Shown here: positions 29,074 through 37,236 of the stretch, piece after piece | Position numbering within the stretch: the stretch's first letter is position 1 | Layout: each line of letters begins with the position of its first letter | Assembly (NCBI GenBank): GCA_947493995.1 | Contig: CANLTJ010000007.1 | Coordinates: forward strand, 92,477 to 156,476 | DNA: 64,000 bases | Source of the DNA: an uncultured Arachnia sp. | GTDB lineage: Bacteria > Actinomycetota > Actinomycetes > Propionibacteriales > Propionibacteriaceae | Direction: 5' to 3' | The notes under the pieces: model-generated | Database searches by the model: none | Told to the model about the DNA's origin: nothing | What the model saw: only the letters and a program-made list of their open reading frames with translations | Made by a program: the position numbers and the translations under genes

Positions 29074-30147
29074 ATGACAAGCTTCTCTGCTCGCACCAAT
29101 GGTCACAGAGCCTCCACGAGTGTCCGGATCCGAGAGGTTGCCGAGCGCGCCGGTGTATCCATGGGCACCGTCTCAAACACCATCAATCACCCGGAAAGGG
29201 TGTCGCGGAAGACACGAGAACTGGTCCGTGACGCCATCGGCGAGCTCGGCTTCGTGCCCAATCAGCACGCGCGGGTACTGATGGGCGCCTCCAGCAACGT
29301 CATTGGTCTCGTGGTCGTGGATGTCTTGAGCCCCTTCTTCATGGAGATCGCCCACGCAGTCGAACGTGCCGCTCATGACGCGGGACACGTCGTGATCCTG
29401 TGCAACTCGGAGAATGATCACGACCGGGAGGACACGCTATTAGAAATGCTGGCGGCTCAGCGCGTACGGGGGGCTCTTGTCTCTCCCGCAGGCGGCGGGG
29501 TGCCCACCGCCTCGGGGTTGCAGGATTTTCCTGTGGTCTACCTGGATTACAAGGAAACCTCATCAGGCTGTTCGGTGTCCGTCGACCACGCGGCGGGCGG
29601 CCACCTTGCCGCTCAGCATTTGCTGTCAATGGGACACACCAAACTGGCTTTCGTGGGTGGCCTACCGGGTCTGCAGCAATTTGAGCTACGCGCTCAGGGA
29701 ATGAGGGACGCCATTATCGAGGCAGGGTTGGACCCCTTGCCCATTCTTACGGAGGTCCATGAGGAGGGCATCGGCCTCGAAAGCGGCAAGAAGGCAGCCC
29801 AGTACCTGATGAGCGCAGGACTTCCCAGCGGTATCTGCTGCGGGAACGACATGATCGCCTTCGGCGTGTTTAGAGAGCTGCGGCGGTGCGGTGTTCGAAT
29901 CCCAGAGGACGTCGCCCTGGTGGGGTACGACGACGTTGAGTTCGCAAAGAGTTGGATCGTTCCGCTGTCCTCGGTACGTCAGCCGACGGAGGAAATGGGT
30001 CGCCGCGCAGCAGAGCTACTGTTTCAGCATGCCGCGGGAGATCCACAGCATCGTCACCAGCAAATTGTTCTACAGCCAGAACTCATCGTCCGAGACAGCA
30101 GCACACCTGATTGGCGCGCCCGGACGAACCTGCACCAACTCCGGTGA
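29074..30147 (+). CDS. LacI family transcriptional regulator
   Basis: A 357-residue DNA-binding repressor. The helix-turn-helix at about residues 17-40 reads VRIREVAERAGVSMGTVSNT, with the hinge-helix pattern ARVLMGASSNVIGLVV after it. The ligand-binding domain resembles periplasmic sugar-binding proteins (VVDVLSPFFMEIAHAVERAA, and VPEDVALVGYDD-like IPEDVALVGYDDVEF near the end). It is divergent from the sugar ABC operon with a palindromic operator between, so it most likely represses that operon and itself until the sugar or its phosphate binds. AAGGAAGGA precedes the ATG. Confidence 0.94.
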   Translation: MTSFSARTNGHRASTSVRIREVAERAGVSMGTVSNTINHPERVSRKTRELVRDAIGELGFVPNQHARVLMGASSNVIGLVVVDVLSPFFMEIAHAVERAAHDAGHVVILCNSENDHDREDTLLEMLAAQRVRGALVSPAGGGVPTASGLQDFPVVYLDYKETSSGCSVSVDHAAGGHLAAQHLLSMGHTKLAFVGGLPGLQQFELRAQGMRDAIIEAGLDPLPILTEVHEEGIGLESGKKAAQYLMSAGLPSGICCGNDMIAFGVFRELRRCGVRIPEDVALVGYDDVEFAKSWIVPLSSVRQPTEEMGRRAAELLFQHAAGDPQHRHQQIVLQPELIVRDSSTPDWRARTNLHQLR

Positions 30148-30222
30148 CAGCTCTGCTCCAGGGCAGACGAAAGTTTGGACCTCACGTGCTCGCTCTCGCT
30201 CAACAGCCATACCGATGACGAG

Positions 30223-31608
30223 TCATCCAGATGAGAGCAACCCACCCACCGCAGGGCACGCCCGGCGGTAGCTATCCAGCAACTCACGGCCGAGACGTGG
30301 GCTGTCGACCAGTGGGTGGATCGCAAAACCCTCCCACGCCTTGTCTGCGGACCCCGTCAGTGCTGCCTCGCAGATGGCCGTCTCCGACGCACGCAGCCGC
30401 GCCATCATGCCGAGCTGCATGAGGTTGGCGGGCGCGACGGGAAGTGGACGGACGCCGTCGGCATCCACGATGCACCCCACCTCCAGCACTGTCTCCGCAG
30501 GTAGTTCGGGTACCACGAGGCCTTCACCGGCATCGTTGCCGACGTCGAGGATCATGCGTTCCGGGCTCCCAGTTGCCAACGCGTTCATGAGACGAAGCGC
30601 CACCTCCTGGTAGCCGCCCCCGACGATGTCCTCCTCCCTGCGCTCGTCGTCGCGCGCCTCGGTCATGTAGGTGCTCTCCCGCTCGTGCAGGGCTTCCCTC
30701 CACACTGTCAGAGGGGACTCGGCGCCCCGCATGCGCTCATCCAACCGCTGGGCCTCCGCGAGGAGGAACTCTCCACGTGTCTGCCCGCTGGCCAGGATGC
30801 TGGCGATGGCCTCAGCGGTGTGCCAGTAGTAGTAGAGGTACTCGTTCGGCAGGGCGCCGATGGCGCGCACCCAGTCCCTGCCGATCAGCCGTGCTTCCTC
30901 AATCTGTTCCAGGGCATCGTCGTCGTCGAGGACACCGGGAAGTCGCTCCAGGCCGTCGATGCGGACCGAGCGGAGCCAGCCCATGTGGTTGAGGCCGACG
31001 TAGTCGTAGTCGACGCGGTCCTGGTCATCCTCCAGCGAGACTCCCAGCAACCGCGACACACGTCGCACCAACCCGATGGGCGTGTCGCAGATTCCCACGA
31101 CCCTGTTGCGCAACACCTGCCGCATCGCCTGGGTCACGATGCCTGCCGGATTGGTGAAGTTGATGGTCCACGCGTTCGGCGCGACCTCCGCAATAGTCTG
31201 TGCCACCGCGTGCATCACGGGAATGGTTCGCAGCGCGTACGCCAGTCCCCCGGGGCCGATCGTCTCCTGTCCGAGAAGTCCAAGGTCCAGGGCCACCCGC
31301 TCGTCGCGTACACGACCCGCTGCGCCACCCACTCGGATGGCGGAGAACACGAAGTCGGCACCGGTGAGGGCCTGCCGTAGGTCGGCGGTGATGCTGACGT
31401 GTGGGGCGGTGGATGGGTTCGGGAGCTGGGCGGTGCGCTCGGCCAGTATCCGCTCGACGGTGCGAAGATGCTCAGACGAGGTGTCGTGCAGTGCGATCTC
31501 GTCGATGGTGACGCCGGGGCGCCCGGAGGTGGCTAGCGCATTGGTGACGACGGCTTCGTGGATCAGCGGGACCCGGAATCCTCCGCCGCCCAGGATTGTG
31601 AGCTTCAT
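30223..31608 (-). CDS. GH4 family 6-phospho-glycosidase (6-phospho-beta-glucosidase type)
   Basis: A cytoplasmic NAD+- and Mn2+-dependent glycosidase of family 4, 461 residues. The N-terminal dinucleotide fold starts MKLTILGGGGFRVPLI. Family landmarks are INFTNPAGIVTQ, VVGICDTPIGLVRR (metal Cys) and DYVGLNHMGWLRSV (metal His). GGAGGT lies upstream of the ATG. GH4 enzymes split 6-phosphorylated disaccharides, usually delivered by a PTS; no PTS gene is in the window, so the source of the phosphorylated substrate is unclear. It faces the PfkB gene across a repeat-bearing gap and is convergent with the lacI-family gene. Confidence 0.92.
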   Translation of the reverse strand: MKLTILGGGGFRVPLIHEAVVTNALATSGRPGVTIDEIALHDTSSEHLRTVERILAERTAQLPNPSTAPHVSITADLRQALTGADFVFSAIRVGGAAGRVRDERVALDLGLLGQETIGPGGLAYALRTIPVMHAVAQTIAEVAPNAWTINFTNPAGIVTQAMRQVLRNRVVGICDTPIGLVRRVSRLLGVSLEDDQDRVDYDYVGLNHMGWLRSVRIDGLERLPGVLDDDDALEQIEEARLIGRDWVRAIGALPNEYLYYYWHTAEAIASILASGQTRGEFLLAEAQRLDERMRGAESPLTVWREALHERESTYMTEARDDERREEDIVGGGYQEVALRLMNALATGSPERMILDVGNDAGEGLVVPELPAETVLEVGCIVDADGVRPLPVAPANLMQLGMMARLRASETAICEAALTGSADKAWEGFAIHPLVDSPRLGRELLDSYRRACPAVGGLLSSG

Positions 31609-31713
31609 GGACCAGGACCTCCGGTGTCAGTGCGCGGATGCAGCAGACCTGCAGCATCATGCTGGTGGGCAACTGTATAGGCTGAGAGCACACTGCGCGC
31701 GTGGCAGTGAATG

Positions 31714-31809
31714 CCCTTCGATATGCCCGGCTCCCTTCGATATGCGGCCTTCCTTCGTTGCGCTGCTACTCAGGCGACGCCTTCGTCGCGGGGCTACTCA
31801 GGTTCCGGG
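31714..31809. repeat. inverted copy of the dispersed intergenic repeat
   Basis: The 335-bp gap between the GH4 and PfkB genes contains two TTCGATATG motifs (about 31717 and 31734) and the units CTTCGTTGCGCTGCTACTCAGG and CCTTCGTCGCGGGGCTACTC in part. The second matches the reverse complement of the 52-bp units at 7303-7678 closely. A further CTACTCAG occurs near 31845. No gene was seen in the rest of the gap, which must contain the divergent promoters. Confidence 0.75.
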
Positions 31810-31943
31810 CGTGCGGGTCAGCGCTCTCGCAGGAGACTACTCAGCTTCTCCGCCGTTCCGTCGCCGTGAGGCAGGGAGAGGCTGTGAGAACCTGATTGGA
31901 ACGCTCGTCGCCACTTGCTGGTGGGAACATGGAAGGGGACACG

Positions 31944-33077
31944 GTGATCGATCACAGCCACGACGAGGAATTCTGCCTGGACTGTTGGCGTTGGGACCCC
32001 CTGGCTTCGCTGCGTCGCGACGGCGATCCACCGCTCGACGTCATCACCACAGGCGTGGTGTTCTTCGACATCATCTTCACCGGACTCCCCCGCCTTCCCC
32101 GCCCCGGGGAGGAGCTGTGGAGCGGCGGTATGGGGTCCTGCCCAGGCGGCATCGCCAATCTGGCGACGGCCTCGGCACGGCTGGGCATGCGGACGGGACT
32201 GGTGACCGGCTTCGGTGATGACGCCTACGGCGCCTGGATGCGCGGCACACTGTCCGGACAGGAGCACATCGATCTGTCAGCGTCGCGCACTTTCACTGAT
32301 TTTCACTCAGCCACCACGGTCTCGCTCGCTTTCGAGGGGGACCGAGGGATGGTCAGCCACGGTCACCCCCTTCCGGAGCCGTTGCTCACCGATGTGCATA
32401 GCGTGCCTCACTCGAAGGCAGCGGTGATCGACCTCACCGGCGATGTCAGCTGGCTCGAGGAATTGGCACGCCGCGACACGATGGTCTTCGCCGATGTCGG
32501 TTTCGACGAGACGGAACGGTGGGACGCGGCGGTCCTGACCGGTCTGGAGGGGTGTCACGCCTTCACTCCCAATGCCGTCGAGGCCATGTCCTACACCCGC
32601 ACCTCGTCCCCTCGCGAGGCGCTGCACAGTCTGGCCGATCTCGTTCCCCTCGCGATCGTGACCGACGGCGCCCGCGGCAGTTATGCGATCGACCAGAGCT
32701 CGGGCGAGGAGGCCTACTGTCCGGCGCTCGCCGTCAACTCGATAGATCCCACGGGAGCGGGCGACGTCTTCGCCGCCTCCTGCCTACTCGGAACACTGGC
32801 CGGCTGGCCGCTGGAGCACAGGCTCCGCCTCGCGTCCCTCAGTTCGTCGCTGGCCGTGCAGGAGTTCGGAGGCTCGCTGGCGGCGCCGGGCTGGGGCGAC
32901 CTCTCGGACTGGTGGCGGGACACCAAACGTCGAACCTCCGAAGGCGACCCCGCCGCGGCCGAGGTCCAGAAACACTATGGCTTCATGGACGACATCGTCC
33001 CCAGGCACGCCGTACAGGGCGTCCGTCGCGCCCAGGGAACCTTCGCGATGGCCTCAGACGCCGGGGACCATGACTGA
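31944..33077 (+). CDS. PfkB family carbohydrate kinase
   Basis: An ATP-dependent sugar kinase of the ribokinase/PfkB family, 377 residues. The N-terminal pattern GVVFFDIIFTGLPRLPRPGE and GGIANLATASARLG, and the C-terminal DPTGAGDVFAASCLLG with its catalytic Asp, are diagnostic. An unusual ~28-residue N-terminal extension contains H-x-H and C-x2-C (HSHDEEFCLDCW), possibly a metal site. GTG 31944 is chosen because AAGGGGA lies 5-6 nt upstream; ATG 31929 and 31896 are possible. The substrate is not evident; adenosine, fructose or a glucosyl sugar kinase are all possible. A terminator hairpin overlaps the stop. Confidence 0.88.
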   Translation: MIDHSHDEEFCLDCWRWDPLASLRRDGDPPLDVITTGVVFFDIIFTGLPRLPRPGEELWSGGMGSCPGGIANLATASARLGMRTGLVTGFGDDAYGAWMRGTLSGQEHIDLSASRTFTDFHSATTVSLAFEGDRGMVSHGHPLPEPLLTDVHSVPHSKAAVIDLTGDVSWLEELARRDTMVFADVGFDETERWDAAVLTGLEGCHAFTPNAVEAMSYTRTSSPREALHSLADLVPLAIVTDGARGSYAIDQSSGEEAYCPALAVNSIDPTGAGDVFAASCLLGTLAGWPLEHRLRLASLSSSLAVQEFGGSLAAPGWGDLSDWWRDTKRRTSEGDPAAAEVQKHYGFMDDIVPRHAVQGVRRAQGTFAMASDAGDHD

Positions 33078-33091
33078 CCAGGTCCCCGGCG
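33059..33091. terminator. hairpin terminator between convergent PfkB and sunset-domain genes
   Basis: CGCCGGGGACC at 33059-33069 pairs perfectly with GGTCCCCGGCG at 33081-33091 with an 11-nt loop that contains the PfkB stop codon. It lies 13 nt from the stop of the convergent gene and can end both transcripts. Confidence 0.75.
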
Positions 33092-33103
33092 TTGGATTCT
33101 GGA

Positions 33104-33925
33104 TCAGACTTTGGCCTTGCGATAGCCAGCGCGAATGGCGTCTGCGTCGGTAGCGAAGCACACCTCCGGATTGGTCCTGTCATAGAAGCTCTGACCTGGC
33201 TTGTGATAGATCTTCGACGACGCATTGCCCTTGATCGGCGCCGATGCTGGACAGCTGTTCTTCGAAATCGGCTTCACACCGCCCGTGGGTTGGGACGGCG
33301 CGGGAGTCACTGGCCGGGCACTGCCGCCGGGATTCGACACACCAATGGGGCTGGGAGTTGTTGCTGACGGAACGTCGCTCCGGACCGGGGCAGCTGCAGG
33401 AATCTCCTTGACCCATGGATTGGAAGCCGTCGCGAACAGCACAACGCTGTTGAAAATCTCCATGTCCTTCTGCACCACCTTGCCGTTGTTCAACGATGCG
33501 ACAGTCGCGACGGCATAGTTGCGGCAAGCCCCACGCCCGGTGGCGGGCGTGTCACACTCGGTCCTCCACTTTCGCCCGTCGTCAGCAGTCCAGGAACCGG
33601 TCTTTCCAAGATTGTTCGCGGCCCAATGCTCACGCGGTGAAGGGAGATAGCTGAGGTTGTTGAACGCCCAGTCATTGTTGGTGTACCAGCGACCATTGCT
33701 GAGGAACACCCTGGTGGCGTAGATGTCCGTCGTGCATCGCACGACGGTGGAGGAGTAGCTTTCGCACGTGGTGCGCCAGTACCTGCCGTTGACGAAATGG
33801 ACCCCTGGAGTCGAGTACAACTGCTGCGGCGTGGTCACCACGTCAGCGTGCGAGACGACCGTTGTGGTGCCAAAGCCCACCACCACTGCCGCCGCTATCG
33901 TCAACAGCATTCGACGAATCCTCAT
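33104..33925 (-). CDS. secreted protein with four-Cys domain and C-terminal sunset domain
   Basis: A 273-residue secreted protein. GGGAG precedes the ATG. The signal peptide (MRIRRMLLTIAAAVVVGF...) ends near SHADV. Residues about 43-165 repeat the four-cysteine domain of the LRR protein at 19182: FVNGRYWRTTC, FNNLSYLPSPREHW, DGRKWRTECDTPATGRGACR (Cys54, 64, 124, 134). A Pro/Ser-rich linker (about 170-222) leads to a ~48-residue tail, PIKGN..SKIYHKPGQSFY..TNPEVCFAT..AIRAGYRKAK, the so-called sunset domain related to Ada-like metal-binding modules. Function unknown; possibly cell-wall or DNA-associated outside the cell. Confidence 0.88.
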   Translation of the reverse strand: MRIRRMLLTIAAAVVVGFGTTTVVSHADVVTTPQQLYSTPGVHFVNGRYWRTTCESYSSTVVRCTTDIYATRVFLSNGRWYTNNDWAFNNLSYLPSPREHWAANNLGKTGSWTADDGRKWRTECDTPATGRGACRNYAVATVASLNNGKVVQKDMEIFNSVVLFATASNPWVKEIPAAAPVRSDVPSATTPSPIGVSNPGGSARPVTPAPSQPTGGVKPISKNSCPASAPIKGNASSKIYHKPGQSFYDRTNPEVCFATDADAIRAGYRKAKV

Positions 33926-34089
33926 GAAGTTCTCCCTTTGCTCGGATGCGCTGCAGCCCGTTGCAGCAGTGCCTGTGAATGGCCGCGCTGCGTCATTCGA
34001 AGAAAGGATGACATATACCTTCTCGACCCTTCAAAACCATCAATCGCTTGTGCCGGCGACACCTCTCGGGTTGTGATTGCCTTCGCGGC

Positions 34090-34965
34090 TCAGTGTGGTT
34101 CCGTCAACTCCCAACCACTTGAGGTGTGCACCGCGTAGCCGTCGGTCTCCAGCCGCCGGAGATATCGGGCCAGCCCGCGCTCGCCCTTCTTGCGGAACAG
34201 TCTCATCAGTTTCGGCAGCTGGTTGGGGAACAGGGTTCCGAACCGCACCAAGAGGGATTCGGAGAAGCGTGGGTACGCCTCGAGCCGCGGCCGATCCAGC
34301 AAGCTCATCATTGCCCTGGCGACGGTGCTGGGAGGTTGCGGCTGGTCCTGGAACTGCAACGCGTTGCCACCCTCCACGGCTTCCTGCCGCAACATGCGGG
34401 TGTCCGTGGCCGACGGCAGCACCGAGGACACTGTGATTCCCTTCGCCGCGAGGTCGAGTCCGATGGCGAGCATCGCTCCCCGGAGCCCGAACTTGGAGGC
34501 GGTGTAGATGGGCGTCTCCCCCAGCGGGAAAATGCCGCCCAGGGACACGGTGGTGATGACGCGGGGATCTGGTGCGGCGCGCAGCAGCGGGATCGCGAGG
34601 CGGGTGAGCACCAACGGGGAGATCAGATTGACCTCCAGTTCCCTGCGAATCGTTGTGACGTCGCGCTCGTCGAAGCGCTCCTGGCTGGACATGCCGACGG
34701 TGTTGACCAGGACGTCGATCCGCCCATGGTCGCGCTCCAGAGCGGCCACGAGGTGCTCGACCTGTCCCAGATCCGTGAGGTCGCATGCGTATCCGCGATG
34801 GCCTGTGCCGGGCAGTCCGGCAGCGACGGCCTCCGCCCGCTCGCCCCGGACATCGATGACAGCGATGTGCGCGCCGCGCGCCGCAGGCGGCCGGATGAAG
34901 GCCCCGGCGATGTCCCCGGCCCCGCCGGTGATGGCGATGAGCTTCCCCCGGTAATCGAAACTCAC
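34090..34965 (-). CDS. short-chain dehydrogenase/reductase
   Basis: A 291-residue NAD(P)-dependent oxidoreductase of the classical SDR type. The cofactor motif is AITGGAGDIAGAF, with VIDVRG ending strand 2 (an Asp there favours NAD). VLVNTVGM replaces the usual NNAG. The catalytic Ser lies in VITTVSLGG and the Tyr-Lys pair in YTASK. About 50 C-terminal residues beyond the SDR core are basic (LMRLFRKKGERGLARYLRR), perhaps membrane-associating. Its GTG start overlaps the stop of the flavin monooxygenase gene (GTGA), so the pair probably oxidise the same substrate in sequence. Confidence 0.9.
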   Translation of the reverse strand: MSFDYRGKLIAITGGAGDIAGAFIRPPAARGAHIAVIDVRGERAEAVAAGLPGTGHRGYACDLTDLGQVEHLVAALERDHGRIDVLVNTVGMSSQERFDERDVTTIRRELEVNLISPLVLTRLAIPLLRAAPDPRVITTVSLGGIFPLGETPIYTASKFGLRGAMLAIGLDLAAKGITVSSVLPSATDTRMLRQEAVEGGNALQFQDQPQPPSTVARAMMSLLDRPRLEAYPRFSESLLVRFGTLFPNQLPKLMRLFRKKGERGLARYLRRLETDGYAVHTSSGWELTEPH

Positions 34966-36269
34966 CGTCGGCTCCCGACCGTCGCCTGCGGAGTCCAGCC
35001 GAACTCCTTGCCGATCTGCTTCAGATACGCCATGAAGGCGTCGGAGTCCACGTAGCCCTTGTGACGCGGGGACGTGTCGAATTCAAGACCGCCAGTGAGG
35101 TCAGGATGGTCCGTGCGAATCCGGTCCCGGAACGTCTCGGCCCGGGAGTCCCCGGCCGCCACCGCCGCCAGGTATCCGGCGACGAGGTGCGCCTGACGAT
35201 CGAACAGCGGATAGGCACCGGAGTTGGTCTCGATGAAACCGACGGAGAACAGCCCCGGATGCTTGCGGGAGAAGGAACTCAGATAGAGCTCGTCAGGGTG
35301 TTGGGGATCGCCGAAGAGATCCTGGGCGAACGGCACGGCGTGCCGGAAACCGGTGGCGAGCAGGATCAGGTCGAACTCGCCGCTCGTGCCGTCGGTGAAT
35401 GCCACCCTGCTTCCCACGGCTTCAGCGATGCCCGGACGCGGTTGCACATCTCCGTGGCGGATGTGGTGCAGGAGCTGGTCATTCAGGACGGGATGGGTGT
35501 CGAAGAGCTTGTGGTCCGGCTTCTGCAATCCGACGCGGGTGAGGTCTCCCACCAACAGCCGCAGCAGCGGCTGCAGCACCGCACGTTCGACCCGTTTGGG
35601 AAGGAACGACCCCTTGCCGCCGACGATGTCCGACGGCAGACCGAAGACATGCTTGGGGATGAACCAGTACCCCCGCCGCATACTGATGGTGGTGCTCTCC
35701 GCTGAGCGAGCCGCGTCGCATGCGATGTCGCACGCCGAGTTGCCGCCACCCACCACCAGCACCCGCTTGCCCCTGAACTCGTCGGGGTCGCGGTAGGTGA
35801 CAGAGTGCCGCACCTCGCCGGTGAAGCCCTCGACCCGGGGCTCCAGCGGTGTCCACTGTGACCCGGTGCACACCACGACCGCCTCGTAGGTGCGGCCGAC
35901 CCCGTCGGCGGTGGTCACCCGCCACTGTTCGCCGTCCTCCTCCAGAGAAGTGATCTCCGTGTGAAACTGGATGTTGTCCGTCAGGTGGTGTGCATCGGCG
36001 AAGTCCTGCAGGTAGGCCAGCACACGACGATGGTCGGGGTAGTCGGGGAAGTCCTCCGGCATGTCGAAGCCGGTGAACCCGGACACCGTCCTGCTGGAGA
36101 TGAAATGGGCCGATTCGTACATGGGAGAGCCGGGTGAATCGATGTCCCACAGTCCCCCCACACCGCTGTGGCGCTCGAAGTGGTCATACTTGACGCCGTG
36201 CCCGCGAAGTGCACGAGCCACGGCCAGGCCCGCCGGACCGGCTCCGATGATGCAGATTGAAGCTGACAA
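34962..36269 (-). CDS. flavin-containing monooxygenase
   Basis: An FAD- and NADPH-dependent monooxygenase of 435 residues. The FAD site is IIGAGPAGLAVARALRGHG; the FMO fingerprint FTGEVRHSVTY is followed by the NADPH Rossmann motif VLVVGGGNSACDIACDAA. Late LLATGFRHAVPF is also family-typical. Members oxygenate nitrogen or sulfur or act as Baeyer-Villiger enzymes on ketones; coupling with the downstream SDR, which could form or reduce a ketone, is suggestive of the latter but not decisive. Confidence 0.92.
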   Translation of the reverse strand: MSASICIIGAGPAGLAVARALRGHGVKYDHFERHSGVGGLWDIDSPGSPMYESAHFISSRTVSGFTGFDMPEDFPDYPDHRRVLAYLQDFADAHHLTDNIQFHTEITSLEEDGEQWRVTTADGVGRTYEAVVVCTGSQWTPLEPRVEGFTGEVRHSVTYRDPDEFRGKRVLVVGGGNSACDIACDAARSAESTTISMRRGYWFIPKHVFGLPSDIVGGKGSFLPKRVERAVLQPLLRLLVGDLTRVGLQKPDHKLFDTHPVLNDQLLHHIRHGDVQPRPGIAEAVGSRVAFTDGTSGEFDLILLATGFRHAVPFAQDLFGDPQHPDELYLSSFSRKHPGLFSVGFIETNSGAYPLFDRQAHLVAGYLAAVAAGDSRAETFRDRIRTDHPDLTGGLEFDTSPRHKGYVDSDAFMAYLKQIGKEFGWTPQATVGSRR

Positions 36270-36321
36270 CGTCTTCCCCCTCGAAGATGGCTTTGCCGCA
36301 TCGTAGGGGAGATGGCTCGGA

Positions 36322-37236
36322 TCAGTGTGGCGTTGGAGGATTCTGCATGTCGGGCTCGAAGGGTGACCCCGTCAGGCGTTCATAGGCTTCCAGGTAACGG
36401 TTCCGAGTAGCAGCCACGACGTCGTCGGGCAGGGCTGGTGGTTCCGCATCGGAGGAGGAGTCCCAACCTGAGTCATGGGCCAGCCAGTCGCGCACGTACT
36501 GCTTGTCGAAGCTGGGCAGCGCCTCTCCCGGCTCCCAGAGGTCGGCGTCCCAGAAGCGCGACGAGTCAGGCGTCAGCACCTCGTCGGCCAGCACGATGGT
36601 GTCATCCGGGCGGCGGCCGAACTCGAACTTGGTGTCGGCGAGGATGATGCCACGCTCAGCGGCGATTCCCTCGGCGCGGGCATACAGCGCCAGCGTCAGG
36701 TCGCGCAGTGTGGAGGCCATCTCCTCTCCATGGATGCGGGCGATCGTGGCGAAGTCGACGTTCTCGTCGTGCTCCCCCATCGGTGCCTTGATGGCGGGTG
36801 TGAAGATCGGTTCGGGAAGCTTGTCACCATTGCGCAGCCCCGCCGGCAGCGGGACGCCGCACACCGTCGATGACTGCTGGTACTCGGCCCACCCCGAGCC
36901 GGTGAGGTAGCCGCGGGCCACACATTCGACGTCGATCATGTCCAACAGCTCGGCGATGGTGGCCCGTCGCGCGACAGCGTTCGGCACGACGGTGGAGACC
37001 ACGTGGTTGTCGACGATGTCGCTGAGCTGGCGGAACCACCACAGCGACAGCTGCGCGAGGATCTCCCCCTTGCCGGGGATCGGGGTCTCGAGCACGTGGT
37101 CGAAGGCGGAGATGTTGTCGGTGGCGATCATCAGGATGCGGGGTCGGCCGCCGACGGTGACGTCGTAGAGTTCGCGGACCTTCCCGCGGTGCCTCAGCGG
37201 CAGGCCGAGTGCGGCGTACTGGGCAGTCGCCTTCAT
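36322..37236 (-). CDS. purC: phosphoribosylaminoimidazole-succinocarboxamide synthase
   Basis: Joins CAIR and aspartate with ATP to give SAICAR. 304 residues, the longer eukaryote-like/actinobacterial form. GKVRELYDVTVGGRPRILMIATDNISAFDHV near the N-terminus, VECVARGYLTGSGWAEYQQS, and LADTKFEFGRR plus VLTPDSSRFWDADLW are the standard motifs. Its ATG overlaps the purB stop by one base (TGATG); the two genes catalyse consecutive steps and are surely one operon. Confidence 0.97.
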   Translation of the reverse strand: MKATAQYAALGLPLRHRGKVRELYDVTVGGRPRILMIATDNISAFDHVLETPIPGKGEILAQLSLWWFRQLSDIVDNHVVSTVVPNAVARRATIAELLDMIDVECVARGYLTGSGWAEYQQSSTVCGVPLPAGLRNGDKLPEPIFTPAIKAPMGEHDENVDFATIARIHGEEMASTLRDLTLALYARAEGIAAERGIILADTKFEFGRRPDDTIVLADEVLTPDSSRFWDADLWEPGEALPSFDKQYVRDWLAHDSGWDSSSDAEPPALPDDVVAATRNRYLEAYERLTGSPFEPDMQNPPTPH

